From an uncultured Muribaculaceae bacterium (GTDB lineage Bacteria > Bacteroidota > Bacteroidia > Bacteroidales > Muribaculaceae): a DNA stretch of 64,000 nt. Each line of letters starts with the position of its first letter. The stretch's first letter is position 1. Shown piece by piece: positions 45,968 through 53,494 of this stretch. The stretch is taken from contig CAJUIT010000014.1 of the NCBI GenBank assembly GCA_910586565.1, positions 1-64,000 of the forward strand. Direction: 5' to 3'. A program made the translations under genes and the position numbers. The notes beneath the pieces are model-generated. The model was given only the letters and a program-made list of their open reading frames with translations, searched no databases and was not told the DNA's origin.

Positions 45968-46007
45968 CTGCGGTCGATGTAGCTTATTTGGCTACATTCG
46001 GCCGCAG
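45968..46007 (-). terminator. Stem-loop, probable minus-strand terminator
   Basis: Stem CTGCGGTCGATGTAGC / GCTACATTCGGCCGCAG with one bulge, loop TTATTTG, followed on the minus strand by TTTTATC. It lies just after the short frame at 46071-46343. Confidence 0.6.
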
Positions 46008-46070
46008 ATGATGCTTTTCTTAACTGATTGTGATGATTCGGACGGCTTGAGAAAGCCTGCGGGATTCGGC

Positions 46071-46343
46071 TCAGTTGGCGCAGAATCCGCCCAATGCCAC
46101 CGGGAGGGTGGGAGCGCAGCTGTAGGCGCGTGAAAATTGCCTGAGGAAGGCGATTGTTGATTTGCGGGGTGCCGGTTGGCGACGGTGGGAGAGGGGTTCG
46201 GCTGTTTGCATTCCGGCGTTTTTTGTGGGGGTAGAGATATTCTTCATAGGCACGATGTGGAGAATGGCGGAAGTGCCCGTGCTCGACGGGCGGGTTAAAC
46301 AGTGGTTGATTTGTTGAATGCAGGCTAAGTTTTTAATTGCCAT
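46071..46343 (-). CDS. Possible small hypothetical protein
   Basis: A 90-codon frame of low certainty. It encodes a basic, Ser/Thr/Pro-rich sequence with no domain (MAIKNLACIQQINHCL at the start, GGFCAN at the end). In its favour, a stem-loop with a T-tract lies 63 bases after the stop. Against it, no promoter consensus or family is evident. The rest of the gap 45790-46664 holds only the protease promoter, this frame and the sigma-factor promoter. Confidence 0.25.
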   Translation of the reverse strand: MAIKNLACIQQINHCLTRPSSTGTSAILHIVPMKNISTPTKNAGMQTAEPLSHRRQPAPRKSTIAFLRQFSRAYSCAPTLPVALGGFCAN

Positions 46344-46487
46344 GCAACTATATAACGCTTTTCGGTGCTATTTATTTTGCGGTATGTGAAAATTTATTTT
46401 GCCATAGGTGCGGAATGTTGTCAACGCTTAATGCGGGGCTTTATTGTGTGTGTTATGCTGAAAAAATATTAAACAGGGGCAGATGCG

Positions 46488-46519
46488 TTTGGCGGTTAGG
46501 AAAATAAACCTTATCTTTG
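46488..46519 (+). promoter_or_regulatory. Promoter of the sigma factor at 46665
   Basis: TTTG at 46488-46491, 20 bases, TATCTTTG at 46512-46519. A match to the housekeeping consensus; the leader is about 140 bases. Confidence 0.85.
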
Positions 46520-46664
46520 CATTACATAAAAACAATGGAAGCGGATGGCGAGACGAGTGGCCGCCCTATTCCGATAAAATCAATCAAAAAACACAATTAA
46601 TCATTTAACCCGATTTAGCCTATTGCATTAACTCTACTTAATCTTTTAACACACTCTCGACACA

Positions 46665-47255
46665 ATGCAGAAAATGACCCAGCTCACCGACGAGAAGTTG
46701 GTAACCGCTTATGCAGCCGGTGACAACAAAGCTTTCGATGCTTTGCTCCGCAGACATGAAAGCCGCGTATTCACCTACATTCTGAACATAGTTAAAAACA
46801 AAGATGTGGCCGACGATATCTTTCAGGAGACGTTCGTCAAAGCCATCATGACAATCAAGCAGGGCCGCTACACCGATGCCGGCAAGTTCTCGGCATGGAT
46901 TACGCGAATAGCCCACAATCTTATCATCGATTATTTCCGTCAGGAGAAAAGCGAGAACACCGTGTCGGTCGACAACGACGACACCGATGTGCTCAACCGT
47001 CGCGACCTCAGTGAGGAGAATATTGAGGATGTGCTCGTTACCGGGCAGATTAACACCGACGTGCGCCGCATCATGGAGTCGCTCCCTGACTCGCAGCGCG
47101 AGGTGCTCGAAATGCGGTTCTACCGCAACATGAGCTTCAAGGAGATTGCCGAAGTGACCGGTGTGAGCATCAACACCGCCCTTGGCCGCATGCGTTATGC
47201 CGTTCTCAACATGCGCCGCATCGCCGCCGACAAAAACATCGTTCTCACCCGCTGA
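46665..47255 (+). CDS. ECF RNA polymerase sigma factor
   Basis: A 196-residue sigma-70 family factor. Region 2 is KAFDALLRRHESRVFTYILN with VADDIFQETFVKAI; region 4 is IMESLPDSQREVLEMRFYR with FKEIAEVTGVSINTALGRMR, the DNA-binding helix-turn-helix. Unlike the factor at 1267 it has no adjacent anti-sigma gene and is driven by a standard promoter. An acidic linker (VSVDNDDTDVLNRRDLSEEN) joins the domains. It precedes the zapA-rny block, which may or may not be its target. Confidence 0.93.
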   Translation: MQKMTQLTDEKLVTAYAAGDNKAFDALLRRHESRVFTYILNIVKNKDVADDIFQETFVKAIMTIKQGRYTDAGKFSAWITRIAHNLIIDYFRQEKSENTVSVDNDDTDVLNRRDLSEENIEDVLVTGQINTDVRRIMESLPDSQREVLEMRFYRNMSFKEIAEVTGVSINTALGRMRYAVLNMRRIAADKNIVLTR

Positions 47256-47360
47256 TGCCATTTTGTGCATTGTGAGGGGTGAATGCGAACAGTGTCCCCA
47301 ATGTCGGTAGCATCGGAATCCCCGTTTTCGGAAGCATTAATTCTCGATAAAACTTTTTGC

Positions 47361-47460
47361 AAGGCGGTGTGTCAAAATTCATGACACACCGCCTTTTAGG
47401 TCTAAGCGGAGAGGGTGAAGTAGGAGTGGCTCCTGCTATTCGAGCCATTATGACACACCC
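47361..47460 (-). repeat. MITE-like repeat family M, copy 3 (inverted)
   Basis: Perfect terminal hairpin AAGGCGGTGTGTCA / TGACACACCGCCTT (47361-47395), then TTTTAGGTCTAAG and, at the far end, CGAGCCATTATGACACACCC. It is the reverse of the copy at 41507-41677 with a shorter, different middle. It occupies most of the gap 47256-47579; the hairpin could also terminate the sigma-factor transcript. Confidence 0.8.
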
Positions 47461-47554
47461 GCTTGTGTCGGCTTGAAACGGCTTTTTGCGATTTTCCGGC
47501 AGATATTCGGTTAAAAAAGATGCGGGGAATTGAAGATGTGTCGGGGAAATTTAT

Positions 47555-47562
47555 TACTTTTG
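47555..47562 (+). promoter_or_regulatory. -7 element upstream of the ZapB-like gene
   Basis: TACTTTTG fits TAnnTTTG and lies 17 bases before the ATG at 47580. The -33 element is weak (ATTG at 47529-47532, spacing 22). Confidence 0.55.
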
Positions 47563-47579
47563 TAAAAATTTGGATAAGT

Positions 47580-47873
47580 ATGGCCGGCGAGTTTCAGCAA
47601 ACCATTGACCGCATAAATGCCAAGTCGCAGATTCTGTTGAAGCGATACGCTTTGATTGAAAAGGCGCGTGCCGAGGCTGCGAGGCGCATAGGGGAGCTTG
47701 AAGCTGAAGTCGACACCTTGAAAAAGGAGAACGGAAAGCTTCACACCGAAGTGGAATTTCTGAAAATCGCAACCACTATCGCCCCCGACAGGGCCGATGT
47801 GGCGGCAACGCGGGCACTGCTTACCGAATTGGTGCGGGAAATCGACAAGTGTATCACTGAGCTTAATGACTGA
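47580..47873 (+). CDS. Coiled-coil protein, ZapB-like cell-division factor candidate
   Basis: A 97-residue protein that is almost entirely one coiled coil, with heptads through RIGELEAEVDTLKKENGKLH and a C-terminal helix (LLTELVREIDKCITELND). There is no signal peptide or other domain. It lies 95 bases before zapA on the same strand. By position and form it could play the ZapB role, bridging ZapA-FtsZ bundles; this is inference, since coiled coils alone are not diagnostic. Confidence 0.6.
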   Translation: MAGEFQQTIDRINAKSQILLKRYALIEKARAEAARRIGELEAEVDTLKKENGKLHTEVEFLKIATTIAPDRADVAATRALLTELVREIDKCITELND

Positions 47874-47968
47874 CTCTCCCGTAGGATTCGGCGCCACAGA
47901 GGGCGCTCCGCCGGCCCAACCAGGGCATCGGCGACAGCAAGCCCGGCAGCCGATCATGTGATATCACT

Positions 47969-48286
47969 ATGAATGATAAACTGAACATAACCATACGCAT
48001 TGCCAATCAGGCGCCGATTCCGTTGGCTATCAACCGCAGCGATGAGGAGGTGATTCGTATGGCCGAATATAACGTCAACAGGCTCTGGAACTCGTGGAGC
48101 ACGAAGTTTAAAAGCAAATCGTCAAACGAGGTGCTTGCTATGGTGGCGTTCAGGTTCGCCGAACTGTTCTACACTCAAAGCGCAGTGACCCAGGAACTGC
48201 AAACCACACTGGAAGCGTTTGAGAGTAAGCTCGACGATATTTTGCTCGATGTGGGGGAACCCGCGGCGGGCGATGTTCCGAAATGA
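47969..48286 (+). CDS. zapA: Cell division protein ZapA
   Basis: A 105-residue protein that bundles FtsZ filaments at the septum. The N-terminal globular part (LNITIRIANQAPIPLAI, then DEEVIRMAEYNVNRLW) and the helical C-terminal part (NEVLAMVAFRFAELFYTQ) fit ZapA. It is followed by a structured RNA candidate and rny; a zapA neighbour is a common place for 6S RNA in other bacteria. Confidence 0.88.
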   Translation: MNDKLNITIRIANQAPIPLAINRSDEEVIRMAEYNVNRLWNSWSTKFKSKSSNEVLAMVAFRFAELFYTQSAVTQELQTTLEAFESKLDDILLDVGEPAAGDVPK

Positions 48287-48289
48287 TTC

Positions 48290-48469
48290 TCACTTTCAAC
48301 CGGTGTTGTGAGGCAGAGGCCCGGGCGGTTGAAAATGAATTGTCGGTTTTGACATTATTAATAAGATTTCCCGCGCGAAACTTTCACCGCCGGGCCATGC
48401 AGTACCGTGAAGCCTAAAAGCTCAGGGTCGCCGCTGGTCGGGGCAGAAAGATTCGGCGCGATTTTTTTT
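48290..48469 (+). ncRNA. ssrS: Probable 6S RNA
   Basis: A stretch of about 180 bases between zapA and rny that can fold as a long rod. The outer helix pairs CTTTC (48293-48297) with GAAAG (48446-48450) and ACCGG (48299-48303) with CTGGT (48434-48438). A central open region follows. The inner helix pairs 48318-48334 (GGCCCGGGCGGTTGAAA) with 48382-48396 (TTTCACCGCCGGGCC). The 3' side of the open region reads GAAGCCTAAAAG, close to a stretch in enterobacterial 6S RNA. It ends in a CGCCG/CGGCG stem and eight T. Size, fold and location beside zapA all suggest 6S RNA, which mimics an open promoter and binds RNA polymerase. No clear own promoter is visible. Confidence 0.6.
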
Positions 48470-48566
48470 GTTTCCACCCGCTGCAACGGGGCGTCGGAAA
48501 CAAGTTTTTTCTACCATGAACCCAAATCAAATTAATAACTAACATAAACATCAATAAGTCAATAAA

Positions 48567-50105
48567 ATGATTCTTTACGGTTTATTAATATTCGTGGTGG
48601 CTGCAATCATAGGTTGCGTTGTCACCATGCTTGTGCAGCGAGCCACCGGCCGCAGCCGCGCCAAAACAATCATTGAGGAAGCCAACCGTGAGGCGGAGGT
48701 AATCCGCCAGAAAGAGCTTCTGAAAGGGCGCGAGGAGAGCATCAAAATCAAGGATGATGCCGAGCGTCAGGCCAATCAGCGCATGTCGAAAGTGCAGTCG
48801 GCCGAGTCGAAAATGAAGCAGCGCGAAATGCAGCTTAACCAGCAGCAGAGCGAGAACCAGCGTCAGCGCAACGAGCTCGACGCCGTTCGCCAGCGTCTGT
48901 CGGCCGAGGAGTCGGTGCTCGAAACCCGCAAGGAGGAGCTCGACAAGCTGAAACGTGTTGCGCAGGACACACTGGAGCACATCTCCGGCTTGTCGTCCGA
49001 CGAGGCAAAGGAGAAACTCATCGAATCGCTCAAGGATGAGGCCAAAACCGCTGCCGCACAGTATATCAACGAAATCATGGACGAGGCCAAGATGACCGCC
49101 AACAAGGAGGCTAAACGCATTGTAATCCAGTCGATTCAGCGCGTTGCCACCGAGGCTGCCATCGAGAACTCCGTCACAGTGTTCCACATCGATTCCGACG
49201 AAATCAAAGGGCGCATCATCGGTCGCGAAGGGCGCAACATCCGTGCCCTCGAGGCCGCAACGGGGATTGAAATCATCGTTGATGACACCCCCGAGGCAAT
49301 CGTGCTCTCTGGCTTCGACCCCGTGCGCCGCGAAATTGCCCGTCTGGCTCTGCATCAGCTCGTTGCCGACGGCCGCATTCACCCCGCGCGCATCGAGGAG
49401 GTTGTGAACAAAGTGCGCAAGCAGATTGAGGAGGAGATTGTGGAAACCGGCAAACGAACCGCCATCGACCTCGGCATCCACGGCCTTCACCCCGACCTTA
49501 TCCGCATGATTGGCAAAATGAAATATCGCTCGAGCTATGGCCAGAACCTTCTGCAGCACGCCCGCGAAACCGCCAATCTCTGCGCAATCATGGCTTCGGA
49601 ACTCGGCCTGAATCCCAAGAAAGCACGCCGTGCAGGCTTGCTCCACGACATAGGCAAAGTGCCCGACGAAGAGCCCGAACTGCCCCACGCAATCCTCGGC
49701 ATGAAGATAGCCGAGCGCTGCAAGGAGAAACCCGAAATCTGCAACGCTATCGGTGCCCACCACGATGAGATTGAACAGACTACCTTGCTGGCCCCCATCG
49801 TGCAGGTGTGCGACGCAATCTCCGGTGCACGTCCCGGTGCACGCCGCGAAATCGTCGAGGCCTACATCAAGCGTCTCAACGACCTTGAGCAGCTTGCACT
49901 TTCCTATCCCGGCGTAATCAAAACCTACGCCATCCAGGCAGGCCGCGAGCTCCGCGTGATTGTTGGTGCCGACAAGATTGACGATGCCGAAACCGAAAAC
50001 CTCTCCAACGAGATTGCAAAACGCATCCAGGATGAAATGACCTATCCCGGTCAGGTGAAGATCACCGTAATCCGCGAGACACGTGCCGTAAGTTTTGCAA
50101 AATAA
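48567..50105 (+). CDS. rny: Ribonuclease Y
   Basis: A 512-residue membrane-anchored endoribonuclease that starts mRNA decay. One N-terminal transmembrane helix (LYGLLIFVVAAIIGCVVTML) is followed by a long charged coiled coil (about residues 30-190). A KH domain follows (DEIKGRIIGREGRNIRALE), then an HD domain with metal ligands in LLHDIGK near residue 360. It ends in the usual VRETRAVSFAK. The next gene encodes a RicT/PSP1 protein, the partner class that tunes RNase Y in Bacillus. Confidence 0.98.
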   Translation: MILYGLLIFVVAAIIGCVVTMLVQRATGRSRAKTIIEEANREAEVIRQKELLKGREESIKIKDDAERQANQRMSKVQSAESKMKQREMQLNQQQSENQRQRNELDAVRQRLSAEESVLETRKEELDKLKRVAQDTLEHISGLSSDEAKEKLIESLKDEAKTAAAQYINEIMDEAKMTANKEAKRIVIQSIQRVATEAAIENSVTVFHIDSDEIKGRIIGREGRNIRALEAATGIEIIVDDTPEAIVLSGFDPVRREIARLALHQLVADGRIHPARIEEVVNKVRKQIEEEIVETGKRTAIDLGIHGLHPDLIRMIGKMKYRSSYGQNLLQHARETANLCAIMASELGLNPKKARRAGLLHDIGKVPDEEPELPHAILGMKIAERCKEKPEICNAIGAHHDEIEQTTLLAPIVQVCDAISGARPGARREIVEAYIKRLNDLEQLALSYPGVIKTYAIQAGRELRVIVGADKIDDAETENLSNEIAKRIQDEMTYPGQVKITVIRETRAVSFAK

Positions 50106-50155
50106 AAGTGACCCGTGCGGCCCACCTGTTCGGCCGCGCAGTCGCGTAACTCTTT

Positions 50156-50164
50156 AAAAGGAGG
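50156..50164 (+). promoter_or_regulatory. Strong Shine-Dalgarno site of ricT
   Basis: AAAAGGAGG, four bases before the ATG at 50169. A near-perfect anti-16S match is rare in Bacteroidetes, where most genes lack one, and it fixes the start codon. Confidence 0.85.
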
Positions 50165-50168
50165 TTAA

Positions 50169-51698
50169 ATGTCAAAATCAGACAACAATATAAAGAAAAG
50201 CTGCTGTGGGTCGGGATGTCCCGGATGCCCCAATGCCGAAGGGTGCGACAAAGATTGCTCGCGCCGTGAGGGTGGCTGCGAAAAAGCCTGTGGCGATGGC
50301 GCCGAGGCCGATTCGGGTGCTCCCTGCCGTGGCGGAGGGTGCGGCGGCTGCGGTGGAGGTTGCTCCTCCATCCGCGGCAAGCTCCACAGCTTCAACTACT
50401 TCGAGGATATCCCCGGCGGTTATGCCGACGACGATATGGTTGAGGTGCAGTTCAAGAACACCCGCAAGGGGTTCTATGTCAACTCTGCCAACATCCCTCT
50501 CGAAGTGGGCGACATGGTGGCTGTGGAGGCAGCCCCCGGCCACGACATAGGGCAGGTGTCGCTCACCGGAGCCCTTGTGAGGCTGCAGATGCGCAAGGCC
50601 GGCATCAAGCCCGATGCCGAGAAGCACCGCGTGTTCCGCAAGGCCAAGCCCTCCGACCTCGAGCGCTATGAGAAAGCCAAAGCGCTTGAGAACGACACCA
50701 TGATTCGTGCGCGAAAAATCGCGTCGAGTCTGCAACTCAACATGAAAATCGGCGATGTGGAATATCAGGGAGATGGCAACAAAGCCATTTTCTACTACAT
50801 AGCCGACGAACGTGTGGATTTCCGACAGCTCATAAAGGTGCTTGCCGAAACCTTCAAGGTGCGCATCGAGATGAAGCAGATCGGTGCCCGTCAGGAGGCG
50901 GGGCGTATTGGCGGTATCGGTCCGTGCGGACGCCCACTCTGCTGCACCACATGGATGACCAACTTCGTGAGTGTATCGACCGGAGCTGCCCGCTTCCAGG
51001 ATATATCGCTCAATCCGCAGAAACTCGCCGGGCAGTGCGCCAAGCTGAAATGTTGCCTCAATTTCGAGGTCGACTCCTACGTGGAGGCCTCGCGCAAGCT
51101 CCCCGGAAAGGATATCCGCCTCGAAACCGCCGATGCGACCTATTTCTATTTCAAGGCCGACATATTCAAAGGTGAGATTACTTATTCAACCGACAAGCAT
51201 GTGCCCGCCAACCTTGTGACACTCACAGCTGAGCGTGCATGGGAGGTGGCAGCCATGAACAAACGTGGCGAGAAACCGCTTGTGCTCAAGGAAGATGCCG
51301 AGGAGAAGCCCAAATCGGAATATGCCGACATTCTCGGGCAGGATTCCCTCACCCGTTTCGACAAGAAAAAGAAGAAACGTCGGAAGGACGACAGCCGCCG
51401 CGACGAGGCGAAGCAGCCGCAGGGTGAGCAACCGCGCCGCGACCGCAACAAGCCCAAAGGTGGCGATAAAGCTCAGCAACAGCAGGGCGCTTCCAAGCCT
51501 CAGCGTGAACGTCAGCCCGAAGCGGGCGGCAATCAGCGCCCCGCAGGGGGTGCGTCGGGCGAGCGCTCCGAACGTCAGTCAGAGCGTCAGCAACAGCGCC
51601 GCAAGCAGGGTAACCGCCAAGGTGGCGGCAATCCGAAGCCTCGCAAAGATGGCGGTGACAAAAGTGCACCGCGCGAGCCGGCTCCCGCAGGCAACTGA
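50169..51698 (+). CDS. ricT: RicT/PSP1-domain protein with Cys-rich N-terminus
   Basis: A 509-residue cytosolic protein. Residues about 12-66 hold twelve cysteines in short spacings (CCGSGCPGCPNAEGC, CRGGGCGGCGGGC). The PSP1 core follows (GKLHSFNYFEDIPG, DDMVEVQFKNTRKGFYVNSA, VDFRQLIKVLAETFKVRIEM, RIGGIGPCGRPLCCTTW). From about residue 400 the protein is a low-complexity Arg/Gln/Lys/Gly tail (RRKQGNRQGGGNPKPRKDGG). In Bacillus the Ric complex carries 4Fe-4S clusters and guides RNase Y; here the gene lies 63 bases after rny. The cysteines could bind metal or clusters and the tail RNA (inference). Confidence 0.87.
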   Translation: MSKSDNNIKKSCCGSGCPGCPNAEGCDKDCSRREGGCEKACGDGAEADSGAPCRGGGCGGCGGGCSSIRGKLHSFNYFEDIPGGYADDDMVEVQFKNTRKGFYVNSANIPLEVGDMVAVEAAPGHDIGQVSLTGALVRLQMRKAGIKPDAEKHRVFRKAKPSDLERYEKAKALENDTMIRARKIASSLQLNMKIGDVEYQGDGNKAIFYYIADERVDFRQLIKVLAETFKVRIEMKQIGARQEAGRIGGIGPCGRPLCCTTWMTNFVSVSTGAARFQDISLNPQKLAGQCAKLKCCLNFEVDSYVEASRKLPGKDIRLETADATYFYFKADIFKGEITYSTDKHVPANLVTLTAERAWEVAAMNKRGEKPLVLKEDAEEKPKSEYADILGQDSLTRFDKKKKKRRKDDSRRDEAKQPQGEQPRRDRNKPKGGDKAQQQQGASKPQRERQPEAGGNQRPAGGASGERSERQSERQQQRRKQGNRQGGGNPKPRKDGGDKSAPREPAPAGN

Positions 51699-51737
51699 CA
51701 CGTTTGCCGAAATGGCTCCGAGGCGACTTAAACAATA

Positions 51738-52220
51738 ATGTTTATTGAAATGTATCGCATTCTGTCACGCATAGCAGCGGCAATCGCGCCGGCACTCATG
51801 TTGCCGGCGCTCGCCGCATGTGTCGACAGCCGCAACGCCTACAGTGAGTATCACCAGCTCGATTCGGCCGGATGGCGCTACGACGATGCTGCGATATTCA
51901 CCCCCGAGCACGCCGATTCGTTGTGTGAGGGAACGGTTGTGGTTGCGCTGAGGCATGATTCAACCTACCCCTACACCGATGTGTGGCTCGAGGTAAGCTC
52001 CGAGGCCACCGGAAGGTGTGACACGCTCGACATCCCCGTGGTTGACGAGTATGGCAACTGGCTGGGGAGTGGCATCGGCGCATCGTTCCAGTTATCCGAC
52101 ACAGTGGGGAAGCTTCTGCACCCCTCGGGCACCCCAATAACCGTGCGACACATCATGCGTACCGACACGTTGCGGGGCATTAATCAGGTGGGCTTGTTTT
52201 TTGAGCCACATAAAAATTAA
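51738..52220 (+). CDS. gldH: GldH-type gliding-motility lipoprotein
   Basis: A 160-residue outer-membrane lipoprotein. The signal ends in a lipobox (LPALAAC). The mature part contains YSEYHQLDSAGWRYDD and the C-terminal IMRTDTLRGINQVGLFFE, both typical of GldH. GldH is needed for gliding in Flavobacterium, but homologues persist in non-gliding gut Bacteroidales next to the PSP1 gene, so the role here is probably different. An ATG at 51750 could also serve as the start. Confidence 0.87.
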   Translation: MFIEMYRILSRIAAAIAPALMLPALAACVDSRNAYSEYHQLDSAGWRYDDAAIFTPEHADSLCEGTVVVALRHDSTYPYTDVWLEVSSEATGRCDTLDIPVVDEYGNWLGSGIGASFQLSDTVGKLLHPSGTPITVRHIMRTDTLRGINQVGLFFEPHKN

Positions 52221-52239
52221 AATCCATTCATAAGCTTTT

Positions 52240-53421
52240 ATGGAAACACTTATGCTTCTTTCGGCCGAGGAGGCCGCTTTGCGGCGCGAGAAAGTGCAGC
52301 GCCTCATGCGCGACCGCGGAATCGACGGCATTCTCGTCAACGATAATGCCAACCTGTTCTATTTCACCGGCAGGGTCTATGCAGGTTTCGCCTATATTCC
52401 CGCCGAAGGGAGCGGCCTCTGGCTTGTGCGCCGCCCGGTGGAACTTGAAGGGGATGGGGTTGCCTACATACATCGCCCCGAGGATATCCCCTCGCGTTTG
52501 GCTGAGGCCGGAATCGCAATGCCCCGAAAACTCGGTTTGGAAGCCGATATAATGCCCTACACCACAGTGTGCAGGTTGATGGAGGTGTTCAAACCCGCCG
52601 AAACCGACAACTGCACACCGCTCATCCGCATGGCGCGCTCGGTAAAAACCCCATTTGAGGCTGAATTGATGCGCCAATCGGGCATCAAGCATGAGCAGGT
52701 CTATCGCAAGGTGCCCGGACTTTACCGCACCGGCATGACCGACCACGAGCTTCAGGTGGAGATTGAGCGCCTGAGCCGGCTGGAAGGGTGCCTGGGCGTG
52801 TTCCGCATCTCGGGGCAGTCGATGGAGCTTTTCATGGGGAATATACTCTGTGGCAAAAACGCCGATGTGCCCACCCCCTACGATTTCGCAATGGGTGGAC
52901 GCGGCCTCGACCCGTCGCTGCCCGTGGGTGCCTCGGGCGATGAAATCCGCCGCGGAACCACGGTGATGGTCGACCTCAACGGCGATTTCACCGGCTACAT
53001 GACCGACATGACCCGCGTGTTCTCGGTTGGCGACCTCCCTCAGCTGGCGCTCGATGCACACCAATGCTCAATTGACATCTGCCGCATGTTTGAAAAGCAG
53101 GCACTCCCCGGAGTGGAAGCCAAGGAGCTTTACCACGCCGCTGCCGATATGGCCGAGGAGCGCGGATTGAGCCGCTATTTCATGGGGCACCGACAGCATG
53201 CCGGCTTTGTGGGGCATGGTCTCGGAATCGAGATTAACGAATGGCCGGTGATTGCCCCGCGCAGCCGCGATGTGCTTGCCGCCGGCAATATGATTGCCCT
53301 TGAGCCCAAGTTCGTAATCCCCGAAGTTGGCGCGGTGGGCATCGAGAATACCTACCACATAACCCCCGACGGCGCAGTTGCGCTCACCGGCGCTCCCGAG
53401 GAGATTGTGGCGTTGCTTTGA
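52240..53421 (+). CDS. M24-family aminopeptidase (Xaa-Pro-type)
   Basis: A 393-residue cytosolic peptidase. The N-terminal creatinase-like domain (RRHK... style, residues 1-150) contains IDGILVNDNANLFYFTGRV. The C-terminal pita-bread domain carries the two-metal site: Asp in MVDLNGDFTGYMTDMTRVF (two Asp), His in GHGLGIEINEWP, Glu in ALEPKF and Glu in VGIENTYHIT. It therefore looks active. Exact specificity (Xaa-Pro or other) is not decided. It lies 19 bases after gldH. Confidence 0.9.
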   Translation: METLMLLSAEEAALRREKVQRLMRDRGIDGILVNDNANLFYFTGRVYAGFAYIPAEGSGLWLVRRPVELEGDGVAYIHRPEDIPSRLAEAGIAMPRKLGLEADIMPYTTVCRLMEVFKPAETDNCTPLIRMARSVKTPFEAELMRQSGIKHEQVYRKVPGLYRTGMTDHELQVEIERLSRLEGCLGVFRISGQSMELFMGNILCGKNADVPTPYDFAMGGRGLDPSLPVGASGDEIRRGTTVMVDLNGDFTGYMTDMTRVFSVGDLPQLALDAHQCSIDICRMFEKQALPGVEAKELYHAAADMAEERGLSRYFMGHRQHAGFVGHGLGIEINEWPVIAPRSRDVLAAGNMIALEPKFVIPEVGAVGIENTYHITPDGAVALTGAPEEIVALL

Positions 53422-53494
53422 TGCGCCGCCAATCCTCCACAAGCTATTAATCCCCATCATTCATCATCCACGCGGATATATCCACTCATCAATC

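Noticed and set aside
48361..48470. SRP RNA in the zapA-rny gap
   Set aside because: The apical GGAA-type loop of bacterial SRP RNA is absent, whereas a longer 6S-like rod accounts for the pairing.
48585..49763. A 392-codon minus-strand frame opposite rny
   Set aside because: It is antisense to the rny coiled-coil, KH and HD regions and has no independent features.
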